This document shows, piece by piece, positions 1 to 6,577 of a stretch of 10,928 nucleotides of DNA; within the stretch, counting starts at the first letter, position 1; each line of letters starts with the position of its first letter. The translations under genes were made by a program, and so were the position numbers. The DNA lies in assembly GCA_028565635.1 (NCBI GenBank), contig JAOXYB010058268.1:1-10928 (forward strand), read 5' to 3'. The notes beneath the pieces were generated by a model. That model was given only the letters and a program-made list of their open reading frames with translations, was not told the origin of the DNA and ran no database searches. Source of the stretch: Phoronis ovalis (Eukaryota > Phoronida > Phoronidae).

Positions 1-37
1 TATATACGTTATAAGTAGTGTGAACGCTTAACGGGAT

Positions 38-74
38 TCAAGTCGATCTGGTTATGGATCTAGATCGAACTTGA
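38..74. repeat. Imperfect inverted repeat in a CpG-containing edge segment
   Basis: Bases 38-49 (TCAAGTCGATCT) are the reverse complement of 62-74 (AGATCGAACTTGA) apart from one extra base. The loop is about 12 bases. The surrounding 1-105 holds several CpG, unlike the next kilobase, so it may be the end of a repeat cut by the window edge. No function is assigned. Confidence 0.4.
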
Positions 75-481
75 TCCGGATCCAAAAAGGTAATGTGTAC
101 GCCATATAACTTAACTGAGTAATTTTTGTGGTAATATTAGTGATACTTTTGGTTGTAACTCATAAATTGCAGCTGTAAAAATTAGGACTTGAAGTGCCGT
201 TAACCTACAGTGTAAAATAAGGTAAAAATATGCTAATTTCTACTACTTCAGTAACTCATAAAATATCACTTATAAAATTAGTAGTAGAATAATGAGATTA
301 CAGCATTAATTAAATTACAACTAGACAAAATGTATTTAAACTTAAATTTAAGCAATCAGTAAAATGCATACAAGGGAAGGCTAATATGCACTAGATTAGG
401 AAATATTTCATTCAGTACCTTTATTTTTTCAATTACTAATCAAAACAAGGGGTAATTTTCTTTAGGCCACACCAAAAAGAA

Positions 482-709
482 ACCTTGTTTAATGAGAGCA
501 GCTGCTTCAAATTTTAGTGTTTTGACTTTTACTTTATTTTATTAATATACCTTGTTTAATGGGCACGACTGCTTCCCTTTAACACAAAAAAAATTAAAGC
601 AGATCAACTCAATATTAAAGAGCTTTCACTCGTTAAGCAATTTAATTTAAAAATAAAAATTTAACTGCCTTTCCTACAAAGTTTTTGAGGACTTTCGCTG
701 GTTAAACAA
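482..709. repeat. Cluster of short degenerate direct and inverted repeats
   Basis: Two direct copies begin with ACCTTGTTTAATG at 482 and 549 (spacing 67) and continue into a shared CTGCTTC. Two more related copies at 618-640 and 687-709 (spacing 69) contain CGTTAAGCAA and GGTTAAACAA preceded by TTTC-CT. They resemble the reverse complement of the first pair, so the cluster reads as two copies forward then two backward. A 17-base exact inverted match to 487-503 lies at 10127-10143. This looks like a decayed repeat or foldback element of unknown family. Confidence 0.45.
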
Positions 710-1256
710 CTGATCTTTCTGGTGTAGTCTTATATTAATTTTTATGCACATATATTTTCTTTAAAACTTAAAATTGAACTTACATTAATGAAAGGATATG
801 CCACAGTCAGCAATCATTTTGATGCAAATTTAGAATTCTAGTTTGTGTAGATAAATGTTTATTTAATTAACCCAGGGTAAGCAACATTCTATGTTTAACC
901 TGGCTAATACAAAAACAATGGACATTTTTACTGTAGAGAGACAGTATTGCTATAGAAATTCAAATAAATATTATGTTGCAATGTATTATGTAATTATGAT
1001 CTCTATTTAGCTAGCACTTTATTTATTTTTAGTACTACTGTAATTAACTTTGTATGAACTTTTATAGTTTGAAATAAAACAATATCATAAAGCCAAATAT
1101 ACTACATATAAAATAGCCCTATACTATATGTTGGTTGGACCTGTAGTTTTGTATTAGTTGCTATATTCTTATGTAAGAATACTTATTGACTCCTATATCA
1201 TTTGCTCCTGAGTGATTGTTGTTTATTAGTTGCCCAGGGACCAGTCATTAATTTAT

Positions 1257-1286
1257 GGGAGGGAGGTCAGCAATTTGGGTGGGGGG
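1257..1286 (+). other. G-rich tract, possible G-quadruplex
   Basis: The plus strand carries GGG-A-GGG, then a 13-base spacer, then GGG-T-GGGGGG. This gives four G-runs of at least three with loops of 1, 13 and 1. It stands out in an AT-rich setting. The long middle loop makes a stable quadruplex uncertain, and no role is assigned. Confidence 0.35.
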
Positions 1287-2403
1287 TGATCAACATAGTT
1301 TAAACCTAAAAAGTGTGTACATCTGTTGGAGGAGAAAGGGTAAAAACAATTTCATTCTTTTTCTGGCTGACTGAGATCTATTAATTAAATTAATGTGTAT
1401 AGAACCACAAATTTTCTCCAAAGACACTGTCTATAAAATCATCTCTCTCAATCTAAAGGGAGACAGTTCTGGTTACATCATTATTGTGACCTTGACATTC
1501 CTAGGGATAATTAATATAAACATATCAATCATTTTGACACTCAGTAATCACAAAAATCAGTCCTGGATATATTAAACATAATTTAACTTGTATACTAAAA
1601 GTACATATTTATTAGCATAACAATAGGTGTGAAGCACCTTCCAGGACAAAGTAAAGTTGTTACAAGCTGATACATACTATAAGAAGACCCTACTGAGGCA
1701 GCCTAGGATCATAGCCCATAGCATATCCTAAAACAATTTTTTAAAATGTCCATTTCATAGAAAAAAAAATTTAACAGCTTTTTTAACATATACTGATCCA
1801 AGCCGCCTGGGGTGCCATATTAGGATTATGTATCTGAACTTTCAATCAACTTTCAATAAATATACATGTATTGAAGGAAAATAGAATAATGGTAAATTAT
1901 ATTCTTTAATATTGTACAAAACTAGTTTTCATGAACATGCAGGTACATTTATTTATAACACATTTAGTAGTTGTTAGATTGTCTATGTAGTTTGTTTAGG
2001 TGTAATATTATACAGCAGATGTAACATTTTCTTTCTGTTTGTCAATATTACAGTACACGATTTATTAAAAAATATATCCTGAAACTCAATGAAAACTAGT
2101 CCTGAGCAATTGCAGGAAGTTCTTTTTGTGTTGAGGTATGAAAATGTCAGTCAGATACTCAATCAACCCACGATATGACTGACTCTGAATCAAATTGATA
2201 CAGGGCCCGGAAGTATTTTGCCGCTAGAAAAGACGGTCCGTTTTTGGGTCCTATCAAGAAGTACTATACTGTAGTACAGTCAGCAACTTTGGTACCTGCT
2301 GTATATATCAACTTAGTAATTTTACCCAGTTTGGTATCTCCACAGCACTGTCGGTTATTAGGGTTGCTCCTATAAGGGAGCAAGCCTATTGGTTTTGTAC
2401 GAT

Positions 2404-2445
2404 TTCTTTCTTCTTCAGTTTTCTTCTTTTTCTTCCAATTTTCAG
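2404..2445 (+). repeat. Pyrimidine tract ending in TTTTCAG
   Basis: A TTC/TTTC-rich run of nearly pure pyrimidine extends to about 2439 and ends in TTTTCAG at 2439-2445. It lies inside the Helentron-like element between its left hairpin and tandem core. The layout also matches a plus-strand 3' splice site, so it could act as a cryptic acceptor. Confidence 0.5.
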
Positions 2446-2520
2446 CAAGCTATATCTCGAAGACGGTTACAGCTAGGAACTTGATACTTGATGTATGACA
2501 TCCCTGTGGTAGGCCATTGT

Positions 2521-2560
2521 TGACCTTGAGGTCAAAAGGTCATTTGAAGGTCAAAGGTCA
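2521..2560 (+). promoter_or_regulatory. Nuclear-receptor half-site cluster, unit 1
   Basis: Five half-sites lie in 40 bases: TGACCT (2521-2526), AGGTCA (2529-2534), AGGTCA (2537-2542), AGGTCA (2548-2553) and AGGTCA (2555-2560). These make an everted repeat with 2-base spacing, a DR2 and a perfect DR1. AGGTCA direct repeats are the known DNA targets of RXR-, HNF4- and COUP-type receptors. That any receptor binds here is inference. Confidence 0.4.
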
Positions 2561-2793
2561 AATTTTTAAAATTGATCAAAAATGATGGCGTTAAGTTACG
2601 ACAAAGTAATTTTGATGACTTTTTGAAATATTTCAGCCTGATTTAGTACGGTACTAAAAGGTGTTTTTTTTATTTTTTGGCATATTTTCAATAAATTTAT
2701 TGATCGTCCAAAATTCACTAAGCCATATCTCGAAGTCTGTTGTAGTTAAGGACATGATATTTGAGGTTTGACATCCCCATGGTAGGCCATTGC

Positions 2794-2833
2794 TGACCTT
2801 GGGGTCAAAAGGTCATTTAGGGGTCAAAGGTCA
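2794..2833 (+). promoter_or_regulatory. Nuclear-receptor half-site cluster, unit 2
   Basis: This repeats the arrangement of the first tandem unit 273 bases downstream: TGACCT (2794-2799), GGGTCA (2802-2807), AGGTCA (2810-2815), GGGTCA (2821-2826) and AGGTCA (2828-2833). The last pair, GGGTCAAAGGTCA, is a textbook DR1/HNF4-type site. All half-sites and spacings survive, with A-to-G changes only at the first position of two half-sites. Binding is not shown. Confidence 0.4.
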
Positions 2834-3193
2834 AAATTAAAAATGATATTGAAAGGTAATTTGGAGGTGATTTAACATTCATAAAAGCCAATATGAGCAA
2901 CCCTGCCTTTGCTAAAAGGCTATCTAGTTTTACTTGAATTTGGCAGTTTTGCCAGCTTTTTTACCACAATTAAGGCCACAAGGTCATGTTTTCAATTTAC
3001 GTAATTTTCTTAGCCCACTTCTTCAATGGTTATTATCAGGATTCAACTGAACACCATATGGTATCTGAATCTCTACCAACAAGATTTTGCCATTTGACCG
3101 TACATCTCTATACCGACAACATTTTTGAGCTGCACCTATATAATTAGTTAATAAATGATTGATGTCTCTGGGCAATCACTCCGAACAAGGGCA

Positions 3194-3252
3194 ACCGATC
3201 TGAATTTATTGAAAATATGCCAAAAAATAAAAAAACACCTTTTAGTACCTTA
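3194..3252 (-). repeat. Inverted fragment of the tandem core unit
   Basis: About 50 bases here are the near-exact reverse complement of about 2651-2705, including the stretch matching TTTTTTGGCATATTTTCAAT. The main differences are a one-base change in an A/T run and small gaps at the edge. The match stops abruptly at about 3252, where the sequence changes to unrelated AT-rich DNA. It is probably a remnant of a second, oppositely oriented copy of the element at 2360-2927, or of a rearranged one. Confidence 0.75.
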
Positions 3253-3320
3253 ATTATAAAATTAAAGGAGTTTAATACGAGAATAAAATATGATATACTG
3301 ATTTTATAGAACATATATAG

Positions 3321-3503
3321 CCTGGATGGCGGCCTGAATACGGGCTTGAACATCATAGTAATCATAATGCAATTCTCTTGTCCTCTATTCATGCAGCTTC
3401 TAGGACTAGGAGGTCCGTCTCCGATGTTGATTTTGCGTTTAGCTACTACCCTAAACGCAAAATCAACAGCGGGGCCCCTATTAGAGGACAAGAATTGGAA
3501 TAG
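3321..3503 (+). CDS. Possible 3'-terminal coding exon, unknown product
   Basis: A 60-codon open frame runs from just after an AG (3319-3320) to a TAG stop at 3501-3503. It has no ATG near its start, so it would have to be an internal or terminal exon. The translation opens PGWRPEYGLEHH, has a basic middle (SRTRRS), then SDVDFAFSYYPKRKIN, and ends RGQELE. It is hydrophilic and not low-complexity. The segment is richer in GC and CpG than its surroundings, and an AATAAA follows at 3637. Against this, the acceptor's pyrimidine tract is weak, the opposite strand is open across the same bases, and the segment is a nested palindrome (3370-3497) that may be a foldback element. I recognise no family. 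Treat it as a candidate only. Confidence 0.25.
   Translation, partial: PGWRPEYGLEHHSNHNAILLSSIHAASRTRRSVSDVDFAFSYYPKRKINSGAPIRGQELE
3370..3497. repeat. Nested palindrome / foldback element
   Basis: The inner arms 3425-3442 and 3451-3468 are a perfect 18-bp inverted repeat with an 8-base loop. The outer arms 3370-3386 and 3483-3497 pair as well (CAATTC-TTGTCCTCT, with two extra bases on the left). The spacers between inner and outer arms differ, about 38 bases on the left and 14 on the right. I see no clear target-site duplication. It could be a MITE-like foldback or a structured RNA. The perfect inner stem implies recent origin or selection on structure. Confidence 0.7.
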
Positions 3504-3636
3504 GTGGGGACATTGATAATTTCTTTTGCTTTAGTCCCTACTCCCTAGTCTTATGAGCGTGAACACGATTTGAAACAAAATCAGAATATTGAGGAAAAGC
3601 TTGGCAATGAGTTATTTAATAGGTTTACTAGGTTTA

Positions 3637-3642
3637 AATAAA
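3637..3642 (+). terminator. AATAAA polyadenylation-like hexamer
   Basis: A canonical AATAAA lies 134 bases after the stop of the candidate exon at 3321-3503. The hexamer is frequent by chance in DNA this AT-rich, so its value depends entirely on that exon being real. Confidence 0.2.
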
Positions 3643-3891
3643 CCACTTTAAATATACATACCCATATATCACCATCTGTGTGCCACAGTCGGACACCACG
3701 CACGTTAAACTTAGCCAGTGACCTATTTCCCACTTTACCTGGATGTTTTTTAACTTGAGTTTGACCTTCTATAAATTATAATTATATTAGTTTTAGTCGG
3801 AAAGTGTTGCTTGTCAAGGGCACGCAGTGGAGGTTTCGAGTTTATACCCGGTTATATAATGGTCAAGCCGAAGGGTTATGTATAAAACAAG

Positions 3892-4014
3892 ATGGCTATG
3901 CCATTATTGGCATGTATTAGTAGCTGCAATAGAATCAAACATTTTGCCCTGAATTTATCACCACATGCTGCAGATTGCAATCCCATTCTTATTCCGGAAG
4001 ATTATCTTGGATAA
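3892..4014 (+). CDS. Small 40-codon ORF, unknown, possible first exon or uORF
   Basis: An ATG in good Kozak-like context (ACAAGATGG) opens a 40-codon frame ending in TAA at 4012-4014. It begins MAMPLLACISSCNRIKHF and ends ILIPEDYLG, with four cysteines and an unbiased composition. A TATAAA lies just upstream of the ATG, at about 3881-3886, too close to serve as its own TATA box. I do not recognise the peptide. ORFs this short are common by chance, so it is listed as a weak candidate for an upstream ORF, a small protein or part of a 5' exon. Confidence 0.15.
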   Translation: MAMPLLACISSCNRIKHFALNLSPHAADCNPILIPEDYLG

Positions 4015-4696
4015 GCCACCTCACCCCTACTATGGAGATGGAATCGTCTAAGCCTCGTTATGGATCGTAACAGACGATTTTTTCTTCTCTGGATATAAAA
4101 TACAATATGCATATGATTGACGGTACAAGTTTGGTTATTCATTGAATTTGTGTGCTGTGACTCCGACGTTAAGATCAATTACGTTTTCTTGCAGCTGTTA
4201 CCTTGATACATAGTTTTTAGGCCTATACTGTGGCTATTAAAATAATTACAAATATTTTTTAGAAAAAAAATAATTATACTGATACGAGCACGTCAAAAAA
4301 ATGAATGAGATGGATTACAATGTTGAGCAAGAGGACTAAGGACCCAGACTAAAGACAACGGATTTTTTTTTGTCATTACGATTTACGGACAGTTGTGACA
4401 AATTCCTTTCTGTCAATGTCATATATAAACGACAGTGGCAAATTCTATAAAAAATTAATGTAGCTGTGGTCAGATAATATAAACCGTCACTAAATGAGTA
4501 AATCATTGATTAGATGTTATTCTGAAATTTTATTTGATTGTGATATAGGTGACAGTTCTTGATTGGATAGGCATGGATGACAACTTGTGATGGTGTTGAT
4601 GACAGAATAGTAAGATTCCGGTAAGATTATGAATTAAAGAGACACTTAAACTTCCATATTATAACTTGTTGCCAGAAAAGTAGTGAAAAGTAAACT

Positions 4697-4705
4697 AGTT
4701 ACTGA
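4697..4705. repeat. Target-site duplication, left copy
   Basis: AGTTACTGA directly abuts the poly-G left terminus of the 276-base insertion and is identical to 4982-4990. The base before it differs between copies (T versus C), so the duplication is 9 bases. Confidence 0.7.
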
Positions 4706-4981
4706 GGGGGGGGGGGGGGTAGGGGACACCCCAAGGTACAATACTCGGAATTAAAAATCGGCAATGCTCGCACTTAACAAGAAAAATTGACAGCCAAAAA
4801 AAAAAAATACGACATCCAAAAGGCGGCAAAACAAAATACTTAACAAAATTAAAAAACAACGCAAAAAATGTTCGCCAAAAGGCAATGCTTGCTGCTCGCA
4901 CTTAACAGATCAAGCCAATGCACTCTGCTTGGACTTAACAGACCAAATGCTCGCTGCTCGCGATATCCCCCTATAGCCCCC
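4706..4981. mobile_element. 276-base MITE-like insertion with 9-base target-site duplication
   Basis: AGTTACTGA occurs exactly at 4697-4705 and 4982-4990, immediately flanking the insertion. The left end is a run of 14 G then TAGGGG. The right end reads CCCCCTATAGCCCCC, whose reverse complement begins GGGGGCTATAGGGGG, so the termini form imperfect inverted repeats. Inside is an A-rich centre with four degenerate copies of an AATGC-TCGCACTTAACA motif (4762-4779, 4883-4907, 4917-4941, 4947-4960). There is no coding capacity; the minus-strand frame over 4695-4901 is low-complexity. A 9-base duplication fits Mutator-like or Merlin-type transposases, or hAT (8) with a chance extra base. The superfamily is unresolved. 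Confidence 0.7.
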
Positions 4982-4990
4982 AGTTACTGA
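4982..4990. repeat. Target-site duplication, right copy
   Basis: AGTTACTGA directly follows the C-rich right terminus and is identical to 4697-4705. The perfect identity suggests a fairly young insertion. Confidence 0.7.
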
Positions 4991-5735
4991 TACAAGATGT
5001 CCTGGTCTATGATTCTGCAGATAACTATGCGGATCATGAGGGTTTTATTTTTAAAAGCATCTCGTCTCTAAAAACGATTGGTATAAAGTATAAATTAAAT
5101 CAGTAAAAAAAGATATTGTTAAATGTCTAAGTATCATCGCACAACTTTTATTTATTTTAGTAAAGCAGTGAAACCAATGAGCAGGAAAGTTTAAGAAGTG
5201 CAAGATACATATTTTAAGTCACTTATAGTACACCTATTTTTTTTACATGCGGTATTTTTTATTCGCTGATTTAATTACAGCAATACACATAGACAGGGTT
5301 TTTGGGTCTGTTTTTTTTCAAATTTTGTGTGGGCAATTTGTCTTTATTTATCAAGGTATTTGAAAATTTATACATATTAACTAAAGTTTCTAAATATTAT
5401 ATAAGACATGTTTTTTGACTTGTACCGTGGCATTAAAGTTTGTTGCATCTAAGCATTTTTGTATTACATTTTGTTAGTGTTTTTTTATTGCATAAGGAAT
5501 TTTAACCCGTAAAATCACCCCTGACTCGAAAAACAAATTTACCTGCTCGTATATTTTAAAAATTAAAATGTATGTATGAAATACTTGTACCTGTCATTTT
5601 CGGCACATTTTTATGAACATTTAATTTGCCTGTACAAAATTTGAAAAATTACTCCCGAAGCTATAAACCTTGTCATTTTTTATCGCTGTAAGCTATTTAG
5701 TGTGTTCTTAATAATATGGGTTTTATGTTTCATAG
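4991..5735. other. AT-rich non-coding DNA upstream of the LHFPL exon
   Basis: There is no exon-like open frame here, and several poly-T runs. Its 3' end holds splice signals: a branch-like TTCTTAAT at 5706-5712 and a T-rich stretch ending in TTTCATAG at 5728-5735. It is best read as the 3' part of an intron in the 5' UTR of the LHFPL gene, or promoter-proximal DNA if the acceptor is not used. Confidence 0.5.
5706..5735 (+). other. 3' splice site (branch region and acceptor)
   Basis: A branch-like TTCTTAAT lies about 25 bases before the AG at 5734-5735, with the T-rich GGTTTTATGTTTCATAG between. It lies 26 bases before the in-frame stop and 106 before the LHFPL start codon. The pyrimidine tract is moderate. 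Confidence 0.5.
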
Positions 5736-5841
5736 GTTTCTGCACTGGAATAGTAGTGTATGATTTGGAGTCGTGAAAGTCCATAGTGTTGGTAACCTCA
5801 GAAACACAGGAAATGTTTCCATTGCTGATTCAGATTGCATC
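5736..5841 (+). other. 5' UTR part of the LHFPL exon
   Basis: It begins after the acceptor AG (5734-5735) and runs to the start codon. An in-frame TGA at 5761-5763 shows that the coding frame cannot extend upstream, so this part is untranslated. An alternative acceptor AG at 5785-5786 is possible but has a poorer pyrimidine tract. LHFPL-family genes commonly have a separate upstream non-coding exon, which fits. Confidence 0.55.
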
Positions 5842-6208
5842 ATGACAACACCCATTGGGATTCTGTGGGCGTTACTATCTATCATGGTAGCAGGAACTTG
5901 CAGCTTCAGTTTTTTACAACCGTACTGGTTCATTCATCCAGAAACTCGAAATTCCTTTGGAGTATTTACTTACTGTTTACAACAAATCGAAACATTAAAT
6001 GGATTAATAGGAGCTTGTGGGATATATGGAGCAGAAATCAGTTTCTCGCATTTTCCGTCAAGTTCATTTCAAGCAGCTTGTGTGTTGTATGGAGGAGGAT
6101 GCATTTTGTTATGTACTGGTGCTCTTTTAGCTATAATTGTATTATGCATGACTCAAAAACATGAAAAGAAAATTGCATTATTAGCTGGGTATTTACAATG
6201 CATGGCAG
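5842..6208 (+). CDS. LHFPL: LHFPL-family tetraspan membrane protein, first coding exon (partial gene)
   Basis: This exon encodes the N-terminal 122 residues of an LHFPL (lipoma HMGIC fusion partner-like) protein, a four-pass membrane protein family that includes auditory and GABA-receptor auxiliary subunits. TM1 is about residues 4-25 (PIGILWALLSIMVAG...), followed by the family QPYW (26-29). The first extracellular loop holds FGVF-YC (39-45), a second cysteine in CGIYG (59-63) and FPSSSFQAA (71-79). TM2 is about 78-103 and TM3 starts after the basic loop KHEKK (106-110). The ATG at 5842 has A at -3, begins the family's usual short N-terminus, and has an in-frame stop upstream. The exon ends at CAG|GTAAGT in phase 1, inside the MAG where relatives have a similar Gly. 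The rest of TM3, the GWDS-type loop and TM4 are missing from the window. Subfamily is unclear: the second half resembles LHFPL2, while the QPYW and FG-F-C parts resemble LHFPL3-6. Confidence 0.88.
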
Positions 6209-6214
6209 GTAAGT
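6206..6214 (+). other. 5' splice donor CAG|GTAAGT
   Basis: This is a perfect match to the U1 consensus. It falls where the reading frame leaves LHFPL homology: beyond it the frame continues only to a TGA at 6244. The intron is phase 1, splitting the codon after Ala122. Confidence 0.85.
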
Positions 6215-6564
6215 TTGGAGAACACTGCGAACCATTGCTCATCTGAGATTATAAAGTCAATTATTAGTAAAGAATATTATTAACCAGAAAATGCTTGGAT
6301 AGATAACCCATCCTGATGGACGACCCATGATTTTTGTCTGTGTTATCAATCATAACTTTGATTAAAGATATGAAAATTACCCTTCTGACCAATAAACAAA
6401 AAGATCCTCTTGTTTTGATTTCTATCATTAGAAAATAAATATTTAAACAATTTTTTTCCACCTTAGCTTACTGCGCAAACAACTGAAGCATTTGCAAGTT
6501 GTTGAAAAAATATGCAAGATTTTTTTGTTTATACACCCTATCAAACTTACCTAATTACCTATTG

Positions 6565-6577
6565 GTTGCTAGGTAAC
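6565..6577 (+). promoter_or_regulatory. X-box-like RFX site candidate
   Basis: GTTGCT-A-GGTAAC is a near-palindromic pair of RFX half-sites with a 1-base spacer, close to the X-box pattern GTTRCC-N(1-3)-GGYAAC. It overlaps a small hairpin (TTACCTA and TAGGTAA). One match in 11 kb can occur by chance, and intronic function is unproven. Confidence 0.25.

Larger units (their letters stand above)
1..2359. other. AT-rich non-coding left flank
   Basis: I see no convincing exon in this stretch. A 60-codon open frame at 1393-1575 is low-complexity and Ile/Asn-rich, has no splice-site support and resembles no family I know. Most of the stretch is AT-rich with few CpG. The exceptions are the first 105 bases, which hold about eight CpG, and 2200-2240, which is also CpG-containing. 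Local structures (482-709, 1257-1286) are listed separately. It could be intergenic DNA or an intron of a gene lying outside the window. Confidence 0.6.
2446..2870 (+). repeat. Tandem repeat core, period 273, about 1.6 units
   Basis: The first unit (about 2446-2718) and the partial second unit (about 2719-2870) align at a constant offset of 273. Shared landmarks are ATATCTCGAAG (2452 and 2725), TGACATCCC-TGGTAGGCCATTG, and the GGTCA-rich block (2521-2560 and 2794-2833). The unchanged offset shows few indels since duplication, although many point substitutions separate the copies. The second unit is cut off at about 155 bases by the 3' end of the element. Confidence 0.75.
2360..2927 (+). mobile_element. 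Helentron-like non-autonomous interspersed element (HINE type)
   Basis: What is seen: AGGGTTGCTC at 2360-2369 is the exact reverse complement of GAGCAACCCT at 2895-2904, giving subterminal inverted repeats. The left end folds as a hairpin (2364-2370 with 2377-2383). The right end has a 6-bp hairpin (2905-2910 with 2915-2920, loop GCTA) followed within a few bases by CTAG (2924-2927). A TTC-rich pyrimidine tract (2404-2439) precedes a tandem core of period 273. What is known: a 3' hairpin near a CTRR-like end, subterminal inverted repeats and a tandem-repeat core are typical of Helentron-associated elements such as the pearl/CvA-type elements of bivalves. It has no coding capacity, so any movement would depend on a Rep-helicase supplied elsewhere. 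The exact ends and family are inferred. Confidence 0.6.
3504..4696. other. Non-coding stretch with retained CpG, possible promoter or 5' exon region
   Basis: By hand count about 19 CpG lie in 3661-4280, near expectation for its base composition, whereas the intron to the right is almost CpG-free. It contains a TATAAA followed by an ATG ORF (3882-4014) and a donor-like CCG|GTAAGA at 4618-4626. The promoter or a 5' non-coding exon of the LHFPL gene could lie here. No transcript start can be fixed from sequence alone. Confidence 0.3.

Noticed and set aside
1393-1575. Plus-strand 60-codon frame
   Set aside because: Ile/Asn-rich, no splice or promoter support, no family resemblance, and expected by chance in AT-rich DNA.
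3425-3468. Perfect hairpin as a microRNA precursor
   Set aside because: The stem is 18 bp with a short loop, and flanking pairing is irregular with unequal spacers. A foldback element explains it better without small-RNA evidence.
3144-3491. Minus-strand open frame of 115 codons
   Set aside because: It spans the inverted repeat fragment, AT-rich DNA and the palindrome together. Its middle is low-complexity and Phe/Ile-rich, and its other end matches the plus-strand frame only because of the palindrome.
4044-4076. TCGTCT/AGACGA inverted repeat as a functional hairpin
   Set aside because: Only six paired bases with a 21-base loop; common by chance.
4695-4901. Minus-strand 68-codon frame
   Set aside because: It crosses the MITE boundary and poly-G run and translates to Pro and Phe runs.
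5773-5841. Extension of the LHFPL protein by 23 residues upstream of the ATG
   Set aside because: It would need a GTG start, the extra residues are not family-like, and an in-frame TGA lies at 5761. The ATG at 5842 has better context.
5835-6164. Second plus-strand frame over the LHFPL exon
   Set aside because: A shadow of the LHFPL frame without family features, as is the minus-strand frame at 5730-5933.
6209-6246. Read-through of the LHFPL frame to the TGA at 6244
   Set aside because: Homology stops exactly at a perfect splice donor, and the extra residues would truncate the protein within TM3.
6264-6461. Minus-strand 65-codon frame just after the exon
   Set aside because: Low-complexity translation, no splice signals, and inside the intron.
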